The notes beneath the pieces are model-generated. The model was given only the letters and a program-made list of their open reading frames with translations. It did no database searches and had not been told where the DNA came from. Shown here in pieces: positions 8,485-17,115 of a stretch of 64,000 nt of DNA; within the stretch, counting starts at the first letter, position 1; each line of letters opens with the position of its first letter. Origin of the DNA: Elusimicrobiota bacterium (GTDB lineage: Bacteria; CAYTYR01; UBA6262); the NCBI GenBank assembly GCA_003153935.1, contig PMCA01000005.1:83210-147209 (forward strand), written 5' to 3'. The translations under genes were made by a program, and so were the position numbers.

Positions 8485-9072
8485 ATGGATATACAACAGA
8501 TACTGGACCCAAATGAGAAAATCATCTGGCAGGGCAAACCGAACTTCTGGTCCTTCTGGCTGCGCAGTATTCCCACGGCGGTTTTCGGCATACTCTGGGC
8601 GTCATTCCTGGTCCCGTTCTATTGGGCTTTTTTTACCGGTAAATTTCCCATTTTTGTCTGGGCCGTCCTGGGGCCGCACACCCTGGTGGCGTTGGGGTTA
8701 CTGACTTCGCCTGTCTGGCAGATGCTCCGTTGGAACTACGTAAATTACGCTATCACTAATAAACGCATCATCATTGAGAGCGGGGTCCTGGGCCGGGGAT
8801 ATAACCTTATCGACTTCAATAATATCTCTGACGTTAACGTAAATATCGGGATCTTCGATAAGTTGACCAACACCGGCAGTATTTATTTTACCGCCGGTAT
8901 GGGTATGGTACAACCGAATACCACCAAGAACGTCATGGTCGGCGTGGAAAATCCTTATGAAGTATTTAAACAATTGAAAAAACTGTATTTTGACATCAAG
9001 ACCGATATCGAATATCCGAACAAGATGCGCCCAGAAACTAATCCCGGGTATAATACCGAATATAAACCTTAG
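8485..9072 (+). CDS. Membrane protein with bacterial PH (DUF304) domain
   Basis: A 195-residue protein: a short cytoplasmic N-terminus with GKPNFWSFWL, two hydrophobic segments (about residues 25-75), then a PH-like domain (about 85-165) containing the family pattern YAITNKRIIIESGVLG. Bacterial PH-domain proteins of this type (YdbT/YdbS-like) sit in the inner membrane and have no settled function. A GGGGGG run gives a strong ribosome site 3-8 bases before the ATG, and the gene is 8 bases after the SAM hydrolase, so they are probably cotranscribed. Confidence 0.8.
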   Translation: MDIQQILDPNEKIIWQGKPNFWSFWLRSIPTAVFGILWASFLVPFYWAFFTGKFPIFVWAVLGPHTLVALGLLTSPVWQMLRWNYVNYAITNKRIIIESGVLGRGYNLIDFNNISDVNVNIGIFDKLTNTGSIYFTAGMGMVQPNTTKNVMVGVENPYEVFKQLKKLYFDIKTDIEYPNKMRPETNPGYNTEYKP

Positions 9073-9086
9073 GCAGGGAGAGAGTT

Positions 9087-9605
9087 ATGCTAATCGAATT
9101 AGACAAATGGTATAAGATCATGGCGCCGCGCACCACGGTCCTGGTTTCCACGGTTGACGCTCAGGGCCGGACCAATGCCGCGCCTTTCAGTTTTGTGATG
9201 CCGGTGTCAGGAAAGCCGCCTATTTTGGCGGTAGCCATGGCGCCCACCCGGCACACCCTGGCTAATATCAAAGAAACGGGTGATTTTGTAGTTAACCTGC
9301 CCGGTGAGGAACTGCTGACGCAATTGATGGTCTGCGCCAAGCCCCTGCCGCGCGGGTCCAGTGAGATCAAGGAAGCCGGACTACATGAAGAAAAAGCCAA
9401 AACCGTATCCAGTCCTCGCATCCGGGAATGTTTCGGCTGGTTTGAATGTAAACTCCGGGAAATAGTGGACGCCGGCGATCACCAGATAGTCCTGGGCGAC
9501 ATCCTCCAGGCGGAAGCAGCCGAACAGGGTTCCGCTCCATTGCTGCATATCGGGGGCGCGGATTTTTCCCTTCCGGGGAAAGTACTTAAAGCCGGGTCAA
9601 AATGA
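9087..9605 (+). CDS. Flavin reductase-like FMN-binding split-barrel protein
   Basis: The 172 residues have a split beta-barrel pattern: TTVLVSTVDAQGRTNAAPFSF near the N-terminus, then PPILAVAMAP and TGDFVVNLP. These match the flavin reductase/flavoredoxin family, which binds FMN and transfers electrons in the cytoplasm. In anaerobes such proteins often act as flavoredoxins or oxygen-detoxifying partners, but this sequence does not specify a partner. A GGGAGAG Shine-Dalgarno sequence precedes the ATG. It overlaps the next gene by 4 bases. Confidence 0.85.
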   Translation: MLIELDKWYKIMAPRTTVLVSTVDAQGRTNAAPFSFVMPVSGKPPILAVAMAPTRHTLANIKETGDFVVNLPGEELLTQLMVCAKPLPRGSSEIKEAGLHEEKAKTVSSPRIRECFGWFECKLREIVDAGDHQIVLGDILQAEAAEQGSAPLLHIGGADFSLPGKVLKAGSK

Positions 9606-11647
9606 ATTTTGTCAAGAGGCGCTTAAGTCCGCTCATCATGTCGGTCCTCCTTATAATTTGGAGCCTATTTGTATTTATCCGCTTCTACAACCGCTACGAC
9701 TTTGCTTCGCTATTGGTCGTTTTCTTCAACCTGCCAACGCTGGCCAAGATATTCGGTCATCCCGATTTACTGCTCAGTTATATTTCAACCGCCGCCAACC
9801 TGCTGGCGCTAATATTTTCCAGCTGGATCCTGCCGGCCTGGTTTATGGCCAGGCTAAAGGTTGAAAGCCGTCCGGGACTGGAATCATTTTTGCTGAGCGT
9901 AGGGTTGGGGTTGGGGGGCTGGAGCCTGCTAACTTTTCTGCTGGGATTGGCCGGCCTGTTGCAACCCTGGTTGTTCCGGGCATTATTATGGAGCGCTTTT
10001 ACAATAAGCTTAGGTCAATTTTACCTGGGCCGCGGCTGGCGGACTTTCAAACCGCAGTCGGCATTGCCAGTCCGGGATCTATTCTCTATTTGCTGTCTGG
10101 GCATAGGGGTAACGGTCCTGGCGGTGAACATCATCAGCGCTTTGGCCCCGGAAACCCACTTTGACACCCTGTTCTACCACCTGGCGGTGCCTTCATTATA
10201 TAAAATACATGGACGCATTTTTAATATTCCTTTTAACAGTACTTCCTATTTTCCCCAAAATATTGAGATGCTCTACCTGCTGGGCTTGATAGTGAATAAT
10301 GATACCTTTACCCGGCTCCTGCATTTATTATTGGGCCTGGGTTCAAGCCTGGTTATCTATGTCATCGGCCGCCAATATTTTTCCCGGACGACGGGTATCG
10401 TGGCGGCCGCAATATTTTATATTATACCCCAGGTGGCGCTGGAAAGCTGGACAGCTATGACGGACCTGGGATTGAGTTTCTTTGTCCTGTTAAACCTGCT
10501 TTGCCTGTTAAGATGGCTGGAAGATAAAGAGAAAAATATCAAGTTTTTGCGCCTGGCGGCTATCCTGGCCGGACTGGCTATCGGCACTAAATATACGGCT
10601 GCTCCGCTGGTAGTGATCGGCCTCTTTTTTATCCTGGGGGGAAATACTCCCGGTCGGGTCCGATTGGTCGAGGCTGGTAAATTTTTGTTGATTGTTGGTA
10701 TTTTTATAGCTCCTTTTTTGATCAAGAATTATGCATTCACCGGCTCCCCCGTGGCTCCTTTCATCATGAGCCCGGTCAAATCACCGGCGCATCCTGATTT
10801 CCAGCTGGCGACCTTCATTGACGATTGCGGCCGTCCCCAAAGTTGGCAGATCAAAGAAATGTTCATTAAACCATGGATCGTGGTTTTAGACCGGGGTTCT
10901 CTTAATTCCTTGGCGGGGCCGCTATTCCTATTATTCCTGCCGCTGTTTATTTGGTTATTTATCGCTCCTGATAAAGATCTTTACACTAAATATCTGCTTT
11001 GGTACCTGGGTATATATTTTATCTTTTGGATGATCCAAACCAGCAGCTGGCGTTACATCCAGCCGGCATTACCGGTTTACGGTTTATTAGTGGGGAGCAT
11101 CCTGGGCCATAAAAAAATTGATAAATTTAACCATAACCTGTTGCGGGCGGCAATAGTGGCAGTGCTTCTGGGCAACCTGGCCATTATTTTAGTGGCAGTG
11201 GAAAAACGCCAGCCGTTCGGGGTGATCGCCGGGGTGGAAACCAGGGAAAATTATCTGTCGCGCAGTCAGCCTTTTTATCCTAATCCTGTTTATTCGGTTT
11301 TGGACTTCGCCAATAAGAATTTACCGGCGGGAGTGAGGATACTCTTTGTCGGTGAGACCAGGGGATATTACTGCCAGCGGGATTTCATCGCCAACTGCTC
11401 TTATGATGTGCCTACTTTCCAGAAGTATTTCAAGTCAGCGGCCAGCAGCGCGAGCTTGGCGCAAAAACTGCGGCAAGACGGAATAGAATATATTATTTTT
11501 AACAGAAATGAGTTGATCCGCCTGCAAGAAAGCTACCATTTTTATGATTTTCAGCCCGTCGATTTGAGATTATTGCGGGATTTTTGGGCCAATCACAGCC
11601 AAGAACTGCAATATTGCGATGGGGTTGGGTTGTACAGAATTTTCTGA
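9602..11647 (+). CDS. GT-C-type membrane glycosyltransferase (GT39/PMT-like)
   Basis: A 681-residue polytopic membrane protein with more than ten hydrophobic segments. After roughly 170 residues comes a periplasmic loop with ETHFDTLFYHLAVPSLY, an acidic-His pattern like the catalytic first loop of GT-C glycosyltransferases that use polyprenyl-phosphate sugars. The C-terminal soluble part (about 560-681) contains ILFVGETRGYYCQRDF, the extracytoplasmic domain common in this superfamily. The acceptor cannot be deduced; lipid or protein glycosylation is possible. It is translationally coupled to the flavin reductase, and a 256-base intergenic region follows. Confidence 0.75.
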   Translation: MNFVKRRLSPLIMSVLLIIWSLFVFIRFYNRYDFASLLVVFFNLPTLAKIFGHPDLLLSYISTAANLLALIFSSWILPAWFMARLKVESRPGLESFLLSVGLGLGGWSLLTFLLGLAGLLQPWLFRALLWSAFTISLGQFYLGRGWRTFKPQSALPVRDLFSICCLGIGVTVLAVNIISALAPETHFDTLFYHLAVPSLYKIHGRIFNIPFNSTSYFPQNIEMLYLLGLIVNNDTFTRLLHLLLGLGSSLVIYVIGRQYFSRTTGIVAAAIFYIIPQVALESWTAMTDLGLSFFVLLNLLCLLRWLEDKEKNIKFLRLAAILAGLAIGTKYTAAPLVVIGLFFILGGNTPGRVRLVEAGKFLLIVGIFIAPFLIKNYAFTGSPVAPFIMSPVKSPAHPDFQLATFIDDCGRPQSWQIKEMFIKPWIVVLDRGSLNSLAGPLFLLFLPLFIWLFIAPDKDLYTKYLLWYLGIYFIFWMIQTSSWRYIQPALPVYGLLVGSILGHKKIDKFNHNLLRAAIVAVLLGNLAIILVAVEKRQPFGVIAGVETRENYLSRSQPFYPNPVYSVLDFANKNLPAGVRILFVGETRGYYCQRDFIANCSYDVPTFQKYFKSAASSASLAQKLRQDGIEYIIFNRNELIRLQESYHFYDFQPVDLRLLRDFWANHSQELQYCDGVGLYRIF

Positions 11648-11687
11648 TAAAAAGCGTATAATACCATATAATTAAGTAAAATTTTCC

Positions 11688-11716
11688 TTGACAAAATAAA
11701 TGCCTTGTGTTATTAA
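11688..11716 (+). promoter_or_regulatory. Promoter for the kinase leader or a small RNA
   Basis: TTGACA (11688-11693), exactly 17 bases, then TATTAA (11711-11716) preceded by TG at -15/-14 (extended -10). The start point should be near 11723, giving a leader of about 180 bases before the kinase ATG. The same spacing and TG extension recur at the other promoters called in this window. Confidence 0.7.
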
Positions 11717-11778
11717 AGTATTAGAAATCCTTCATCATCTTTCCAATGTAACAGTCCCAATTTTTTGTTTGGCAAGGA

Positions 11779-11818
11779 TTATATATGTGTAATACTGTTA
11801 AGTATGGTACATATATAG
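11779..11818 (+). other. Long hairpin in the kinase leader RNA
   Basis: ATATATGTGTAATACT at 11781-11796 pairs with AGTATGGTACATATAT at 11801-11816 across a 4-base loop, with one mismatch and two G-U pairs; one further T-A pair extends the base. About 16 pairs make it the most prominent stem between promoter and coding sequence. It may belong to a cis-regulatory leader or a stand-alone small RNA ending at the terminator at 11848. I matched it to no known riboswitch class. Confidence 0.6.
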
Positions 11819-11847
11819 CTCTTCCCCTAAAAGCGTAGACTTTTCTA

Positions 11848-11883
11848 CCCGGGCACGCCTCTAACCAGGCCCCGGGATTTTTT
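11848..11883 (+). terminator. Intrinsic terminator inside the kinase leader
   Basis: CCCGGG (11848-11853) pairs with CCCGGG (11871-11876), and after a 3-base bulge GCCT (11857-11860) pairs with AGGC (11867-11870) around a 6-base loop; TTTTTT follows at 11878-11883. It lies 20 bases before the kinase ATG, downstream of the promoter at 11688. It would either define a roughly 160-base RNA or act as an attenuator. A short alternative stem, GTAG (11835-11838) with CTAC (11845-11848), abuts it. Confidence 0.65.
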
Positions 11884-11884
11884 A

Positions 11885-11898
11885 TCCTCCGAAGAGGA
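11885..11898 (+). promoter_or_regulatory. Hairpin covering the kinase ribosome-binding site
   Basis: TCCTC (11885-11889) can pair with GAGGA (11894-11898) across the tetraloop CGAA. GAGGAG is the Shine-Dalgarno sequence of the kinase gene starting at 11904, so the stem would mask it. Together with the terminator just upstream this gives two possible control points. Confidence 0.5.
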
Positions 11899-11903
11899 GT
11901 CTT

Positions 11904-14429
11904 ATGTTTTTTCCCCGCGATCAAATACTCTCCAAGGAATCCCTGGACCTGGTCCTGGCGAATATGAATGAAGGCGTTATGGTAGTTAATGAAGACTACC
12001 GTATCGAATACATGAACCGCTCCCTGCTGCAACACTTCGGCCACCAGATTGGCAAGAAATGCTACCAAACCATCAGCCAGCACCATTATCCCTGCCATTT
12101 ATGCCCCGTCCGGGAGATCATCAAAAAACATCACCGCTATTTTGACACCACTATCCGCGATACCGGCGGGCAGGTTTATGAAATTGAAGCCTACCCGATC
12201 CGTGATCACGACGGCAGTAAAAAAGTGGTGGAGATCGTCCGCGACATAACAGAGAAATATAACGCCGCTGCCAGCCTGCTGGAAAAAGAACAATTTTTAG
12301 CCAATATCACCAGGTATTCCCGGGACGCGATCATCGCCGTAACCAGCCGCGGGCGCATGTCCTTCTGGAACAAGGGCGCTGAAGAATTATTCGGCTTTAC
12401 CGCCAAGGAAATGCTGGGACAGTCCATCAGCAAGCTGATGCTGCAGGACCGTCATAAAAAATTCAAGGACCTGGGCGAAAAGGTCATTAAAAGCGGCTCC
12501 ATAAAAAATTACCTGACCAAGGCCGGCAAGAAGAACGGCGAGATCCTGCCTATCAGCATTACCGCCAGCGTAATGAAGAACCCGCACAACAAGATCGAGG
12601 GTTTCTCCGCGATCATCACGGATATTACTGCCATACGCAAATATGAGGAAGCGCTGGAAAAAGAGCGCAATAAACTGGAAGATATCTTCGAGGGCAGCGG
12701 CGACGGCATCAGCATCATCGACCGCAACTTCCGCATCCAATATATGAACCGCTTTATGAAGCGTATGTACACTAAGAAGGTCCTGGGGAAGATCTGTCAT
12801 AAGGCGTTCAATAACCAGGAGAAGGTCTGCAGCTGGTGCCCGGTGGCTAAAACCTTCAAGACCGGCAAGAACGCTATCGGCGTGTCCCATGATAAATTTA
12901 ACGAATATATGGAGATAAAATCCTCGCCGCTGCGTGATGCGCAGGGGCAGCTCATCGGCGCCATCGAGATCGTGCGCAATGTTTCCCAGCGCATAAAGAT
13001 GCAGAAAGAGATCGCCCGCTATCAGCATATCGTGGAGAATTCTTTTGACGGCATCATGATCATCGATATGGAGCGCATTATTACTTATTCCAATCAGGCC
13101 GTGGCAAGGATCTTCGGTTATAATTCTGCGACTGAGCTGGAAGACAAGCATGACTCCATCTTCGGCAGCGGCGCCAAAAACGATGCAGTCGATCTCAGCG
13201 GCAGGATCACGGAGATAGTCAATAATAAGGGACGCTGGATCGGGGAAGTAGCTTGCCGTAAAAAGGATGGCGCCTATGTTGATGTCCAGCTTTCTATAAC
13301 TCTTTTAAAAGACAAAGGCGGGCATCCTTTTGGGCACGTGGTGATCATCCATGATATTACCAAGCGCAAGCGGCGGCAGGAGCAGATTGACTACCTGGCC
13401 AATATCGTCAGCCAGTCACAGGATCCTATCATCACAATTGGCGCTGATAGCACAGTGCTGACCTGTAACCTGGCTTGCAGTCGTCTGAGCGGATACGGCC
13501 AGGAAGAAATAGTCGGGTATCCTTTGACTAAGTGGGTCCCGGGGGTCGAAAAAGAATTGGCGGTGGCTTTAACAGTCGGCAAGAGGATAGGTTACGAAAC
13601 CCTGCTACACCACAAAAACGGCCAGGAGATTCCGGTCAATGTTTCTACCTTTGTGCTAAAAAATAACGATGGCAACGTTGTTAGCATTGCCGGTTTTATT
13701 GAAGATATCAGCGAGAAAAAACAGTTGCAGGAAAAACTCAGCCAGAACGAAAGACTGGCGGCGATCGGCCGGCTGGCTGCGGGACTGGCCCATGAGATCA
13801 ATAATCCCCTGCTGGGTATCATGGGACTGACCCAGATCCTGTTGCAGAACGATGAGATCAGGAAAGCCGGCAATAATGAGCTGTCCAAGATCGAACAGGA
13901 AGTTTACCGCTGTGTGCGGATCATCGAGAACCTGACCTATTTCGCCCATCCGCCTGAAACGGTTAAAATGAAATATAATATTAATACCCTGATCGATGAG
14001 ATACTGGACAGTATCCGGACCCAACCGAATTGCAGCACTATTAATATCATTAAGAAATACCATGACTATATGCCCAAGATCTCCATTGATTACGGCCAAA
14101 TGCATCAGGCGCTCAGCAATATCCTGGTCAATGCCTGCCTGGCCAATCATCTGGAAAACGGATTGGTGAAAGTCTCTACCGCAGTGGAAAAAGAGTACCG
14201 GCAGAAGTTCATTAAAGTGAAAGTCGAAGATAATGGCGGCGGTATTGACCAGGAGAAACTAAGCAAGATCTTCGATCCGTTCTTTGCCAATGAAGACGGC
14301 AATTGGCGGGGTATCGGGCTGGACCTGTCGGTCAGTTACAGCATCATCCAGGCCCACCATGGCGCCATCGATGTGGAAAGCCAGCCCGGCGTCGGCTCTG
14401 TATTTACGGTAAAACTCCCCATTTCCTGA
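11904..14429 (+). CDS. Soluble multi-PAS sensor histidine kinase
   Basis: The 841 residues contain no membrane segment. There are five PAS repeats (roughly 10-120, 130-245, 255-370, 375-490, 500-615), a HisKA domain with phospho-acceptor His630 in AGLAHEINNPLLG, and a HATPase domain with LVNACLA, DNGGGI, FDPFF and GIGLDLS boxes. PAS1 and PAS3 each carry the same cysteine pattern, C-x10-C-x2-C-P (Cys53/64/67 and Cys298/309/312), suggesting a metal or Fe-S cofactor or a redox switch (inference). No response regulator is adjacent; the REC proteins at 28561 and 31385 are candidate partners. It sits directly upstream of the [NiFe] operon, so H2 or redox sensing is a reasonable hypothesis. Confidence 0.88.
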   Translation: MFFPRDQILSKESLDLVLANMNEGVMVVNEDYRIEYMNRSLLQHFGHQIGKKCYQTISQHHYPCHLCPVREIIKKHHRYFDTTIRDTGGQVYEIEAYPIRDHDGSKKVVEIVRDITEKYNAAASLLEKEQFLANITRYSRDAIIAVTSRGRMSFWNKGAEELFGFTAKEMLGQSISKLMLQDRHKKFKDLGEKVIKSGSIKNYLTKAGKKNGEILPISITASVMKNPHNKIEGFSAIITDITAIRKYEEALEKERNKLEDIFEGSGDGISIIDRNFRIQYMNRFMKRMYTKKVLGKICHKAFNNQEKVCSWCPVAKTFKTGKNAIGVSHDKFNEYMEIKSSPLRDAQGQLIGAIEIVRNVSQRIKMQKEIARYQHIVENSFDGIMIIDMERIITYSNQAVARIFGYNSATELEDKHDSIFGSGAKNDAVDLSGRITEIVNNKGRWIGEVACRKKDGAYVDVQLSITLLKDKGGHPFGHVVIIHDITKRKRRQEQIDYLANIVSQSQDPIITIGADSTVLTCNLACSRLSGYGQEEIVGYPLTKWVPGVEKELAVALTVGKRIGYETLLHHKNGQEIPVNVSTFVLKNNDGNVVSIAGFIEDISEKKQLQEKLSQNERLAAIGRLAAGLAHEINNPLLGIMGLTQILLQNDEIRKAGNNELSKIEQEVYRCVRIIENLTYFAHPPETVKMKYNINTLIDEILDSIRTQPNCSTINIIKKYHDYMPKISIDYGQMHQALSNILVNACLANHLENGLVKVSTAVEKEYRQKFIKVKVEDNGGGIDQEKLSKIFDPFFANEDGNWRGIGLDLSVSYSIIQAHHGAIDVESQPGVGSVFTVKLPIS

Positions 14430-14454
14430 ACCCGGACCCCTCCTGAGAAAATTC

Positions 14455-14483
14455 TTGACCAAATCCCCGCCAAGTGTTATCAT
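14455..14483 (+). promoter_or_regulatory. Promoter of the [NiFe] hydrogenase operon
   Basis: TTGACC (14455-14460), 17 bases, TATCAT (14478-14483) with TG at the extended -10 position. The predicted start point falls at about 14490, right at the ATG of the first gene (14491), so the transcript may be leaderless. No palindromic operator is seen beside it. Confidence 0.6.
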
Positions 14484-14490
14484 TTACCGT

Positions 14491-15522
14491 ATGCAATATG
14501 TGATCCTCAAGAAAGTTAATTTTGACGATTTTATCACCGCCCTGGCTGCGCAGGAGAAGGTAGTCGGCCCGGTGGCGCGGGGTTATGATAATTTTTCCTT
14601 CCAGGAAGTCAAATCTGGTAAAGAAATATCCATAAAATATATTCCTACCATCCTGCCCCCCAAGAAATACTTCATGCCCCAGCGGGAAAAACTGATCGAA
14701 TTCGACAAGAGCCAGAATAAATTCGAGGCCGTGCTGGAATATGACAAAGTGGTGATTTTCGGTATCCATACCTGCGACCTGGCTGGCATCCAGTGCCTGA
14801 ACATGGTTTTTTCCGACAAGCCAAAGGATATTAATTACCTGGTGCGCAAGAACAAACTGCTGATCATCGGCCTGGAATGCAACGTTTACTGCGACCAGTA
14901 CGCCAGCTGTAAAGTTGTCGATAACCACCTGCCCAACGGCGGTTATGACCTGTTCTTTACCGAGCTCCCTGATTCCTTTATCGTGCACGTTAATACGCTC
15001 CGCGGCGATGAACTGATAGAAAAGACCCGGCTGTTCAACCCGGCTGAAAAGATTCACCTGGACCAGCTGGAAGAGGTCCGGAAGAAGAAACGGGAGATCT
15101 TCAAGGATGAGGTCAAGATCGGCCACCATGAGCTCTCCAAGCTTTTTGACCGGGCCTATGACAGCAAGGTCTGGGAGGACCTGGACAAGCGCTGTGTCGC
15201 TTGCGGCAATTGTACTAATGTTTGCCCCAGTTGCTATTGTTTCGACATATTGGATAATATGAACTTCGATTTTAACACCGGTGACCGCAGTCGTGGCTGG
15301 GATTCCTGCCAGAATGAGCCGTTCGCCAAGGTAGCCACCGGCGAAAATTTCCGCAAAACGCGCGGCGCCCGGCAGAGACACCGGTATTTCCGCAAATTTA
15401 AATATCCGGTGGAGCGCTACAGCCGGTATTTTTGCACCGGTTGCGGCCGTTGCACCCGGACCTGCATGGCTAAAATTAGTTTAAAAGAGACAATTAACGC
15501 GTTGGTGGACGAGCAGAAATGA
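14491..15522 (+). CDS. [NiFe] hydrogenase beta subunit (4Fe-4S electron transfer)
   Basis: About 343 residues from ATG 14491; an in-frame TTG 36 bases upstream is the -35 hexamer of the promoter and therefore unlikely as a start. The C-terminal half has two ferredoxin-like cysteine groups, CVACGNCTNVCPSCYC and CTGCGRCTRTC, separated by the conserved WDSCQNEPFAKVA stretch. This is the beta subunit of cytoplasmic group 3-type (sulfhydrogenase-like) hydrogenases, which carries electrons between the catalytic dimer and the flavin subunit. It begins the order beta-gamma-delta-alpha typical of group 3b. The next gene overlaps by 4 bases. Confidence 0.9.
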   Translation: MQYVILKKVNFDDFITALAAQEKVVGPVARGYDNFSFQEVKSGKEISIKYIPTILPPKKYFMPQREKLIEFDKSQNKFEAVLEYDKVVIFGIHTCDLAGIQCLNMVFSDKPKDINYLVRKNKLLIIGLECNVYCDQYASCKVVDNHLPNGGYDLFFTELPDSFIVHVNTLRGDELIEKTRLFNPAEKIHLDQLEEVRKKKREIFKDEVKIGHHELSKLFDRAYDSKVWEDLDKRCVACGNCTNVCPSCYCFDILDNMNFDFNTGDRSRGWDSCQNEPFAKVATGENFRKTRGARQRHRYFRKFKYPVERYSRYFCTGCGRCTRTCMAKISLKETINALVDEQK

Positions 15523-16358
15523 AAACCCTCAAACTGACAGATTCCGAATACCTGGTGAAGCAAGGCAAGATTATCCGGGCCAAGCAGATGACCAAACTGG
15601 AGAAATTCTTTGAAATTGCCCTGGCCGGCGGAGAATCCCTGGACCATGAACCGGGACAGTTCGTGATGGTGTCCATACCAGGAGTGGGGGAAGCGCCCTT
15701 ATCCATTTCTTCTTCCCCAACCAAGCGGGGGTCGTTCGAGATCGTTGCCCGCAGCGTGGGAAAAGTGACCAGCGCCCTGCATAAGCTCGATACAGGCGAT
15801 ACTATCGGTGTACGGGGTCCTTTTGGTAAAGGATTCCCGGTGCAGATATTGGAAGGGAATGACCTACTGGTGGTGGCAGCAGGGTTGGGATTAGTGCCAT
15901 TGCGTTCACTTATTAATTTTGTCATCGATAACCGGCGCGATTTCGGCAAGGTGAACATTTTACTGGGCTGCAAAACCCCGGAAGACATGCTTTTTGGCGA
16001 TGAAGTAGAGTCCTGGCGCAAACGCATCGACGTGAATTTTGATTATACCGTTGACCGCTGTTCCGACTCTGATTGGAAGGGCAACATAGGCTTGATAACG
16101 TCCCTGATACCCGGGGTAACAATTGACCCTGAACGAACCTTCGCTGCGGTTATCGGCCCGCCGGTCATGTATAAATATGTCATTATTGAACTGCTGAAAA
16201 AGAATATCCCGGAACGGCAGATACTGGTCTCTCTGGAACGCCACATGAAATGCGGCATTGGCAAGTGCGGCCACTGCCAGATACAGAATTATTACTGCTG
16301 TAAGGATGGCCCGGTATTTACTTATGAGCAGATCAAAAGTAAAAAGGAAGCCCTGTAG
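15519..16358 (+). CDS. [NiFe] hydrogenase gamma subunit (FAD/NAD(P)-binding)
   Basis: A 279-residue ferredoxin-NADP reductase-type flavoprotein. The flavin domain (about 15-105) includes GQFVMVSIPG and PLSISSSP; the nucleotide domain starts with VVAAGLGLVPLRSL near residue 118; the C-terminal HMKCGIGKCGHCQI plus a later Cys pair binds the [2Fe-2S] cluster, as in dihydroorotate dehydrogenase electron-transfer subunits. It exchanges electrons with NAD(P)(H) in the cytoplasm. The ATGA overlap with the beta gene indicates translational coupling. Cofactor preference (NADP versus NAD) is not decidable by eye. Confidence 0.9.
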   Translation: MKTLKLTDSEYLVKQGKIIRAKQMTKLEKFFEIALAGGESLDHEPGQFVMVSIPGVGEAPLSISSSPTKRGSFEIVARSVGKVTSALHKLDTGDTIGVRGPFGKGFPVQILEGNDLLVVAAGLGLVPLRSLINFVIDNRRDFGKVNILLGCKTPEDMLFGDEVESWRKRIDVNFDYTVDRCSDSDWKGNIGLITSLIPGVTIDPERTFAAVIGPPVMYKYVIIELLKKNIPERQILVSLERHMKCGIGKCGHCQIQNYYCCKDGPVFTYEQIKSKKEAL

Positions 16359-16368
16359 GTGATTAAAA

Positions 16369-17115
16369 ATGTCTAAACCCAAAGTAGCTTTTTTTGATTT
16401 TGCCTGTTGCGAGGGCTGTCAGCTGCAGATGGCCAATTTCGGCGAGGTATTGCTGGATATCCTGAACCTGGTGGACATCGTCACCTTCCGCGAGGTGATG
16501 AGCGAAAAGTCCGAGATCTACGACATTGCCATCATCGAGGGCAGTATTACCACTGCTCATGACACCGAGCGTATCAAGAACATCCGCGCTAAAGCCAAAG
16601 TTGTCATTGCTTACGGTTCTTGCGCTACCATCGGCGGGATCAACGGCATGAAGAATAAATTCGACCTTGAGGAGATAAAGAAATACGTTTACCGCGACGG
16701 TGCCAAACAGATAGAGACCCTGCCCACCCGAGCCGTGCACCAGGTAGTAAAAGTTGATTATTTCATCAATTGCTGTCCCGTCTATCCGCCGGAGATCCTC
16801 AAGGTCCTGAAATGCGTTATCGCCGGCATTCCTTACGCAGTGCCAGATTACGCGGTCTGCGTGGAATGCAAGCTTAACGAAAATGTGTGTATGTACGATA
16901 AGGGTATAACCTGCCTGGGACCGGTAACCAAAGCCGGGTGTAATTCTTGGTGCATCAATAACGGCAATATTTGTTACGGTTGCCGCGGGATGGTGACTAA
17001 TCCCGCTAAGAACGGGCAATTAGATATATTAGCCAGGCACAAGATACCGCTGGACTGGATCACCAATAAGCTGGATATGTATAACAAACCGAGGGAGTTA
17101 GATGAACAAAAGTAG
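16369..17115 (+). CDS. [NiFe] hydrogenase small (delta) subunit
   Basis: The 248-residue small subunit holds the Fe-S relay next to the NiFe site. The proximal cluster ligands begin with CCEGCQLQ near residue 13 and continue with the Cys in YGSCATIGG and NCCPVYPP; further cysteines (CVECKL, CMYDKG, CLGPVTKAGC, CYGCRG) fit two more clusters. The short form without a twin-arginine signal means a cytoplasmic enzyme. The ATG is 10 bases after the gamma stop, and the 3' end overlaps the large-subunit gene by 14 bases. Confidence 0.92.
   Translation: MSKPKVAFFDFACCEGCQLQMANFGEVLLDILNLVDIVTFREVMSEKSEIYDIAIIEGSITTAHDTERIKNIRAKAKVVIAYGSCATIGGINGMKNKFDLEEIKKYVYRDGAKQIETLPTRAVHQVVKVDYFINCCPVYPPEILKVLKCVIAGIPYAVPDYAVCVECKLNENVCMYDKGITCLGPVTKAGCNSWCINNGNICYGCRGMVTNPAKNGQLDILARHKIPLDWITNKLDMYNKPRELDEQK

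Noticed and set aside
11717-11903. Known riboswitch (c-di-GMP, preQ1, TPP) or 6S RNA in the kinase leader
   Set aside because: Conserved cores of those classes were not found, and the 5' and 3' ends are not complementary as in 6S RNA.
12387-13151. Long open frame of about 254 codons on the minus strand opposite the PAS kinase
   Set aside because: It lies wholly within a well-supported plus-strand gene, has no recognisable domain and no ribosome site; an antisense shadow of biased codon use.
14404-15381. Open frame of about 325 codons on the minus strand opposite the beta subunit gene
   Set aside because: Fully antisense to a gene with ferredoxin motifs; low-complexity translation without family features.
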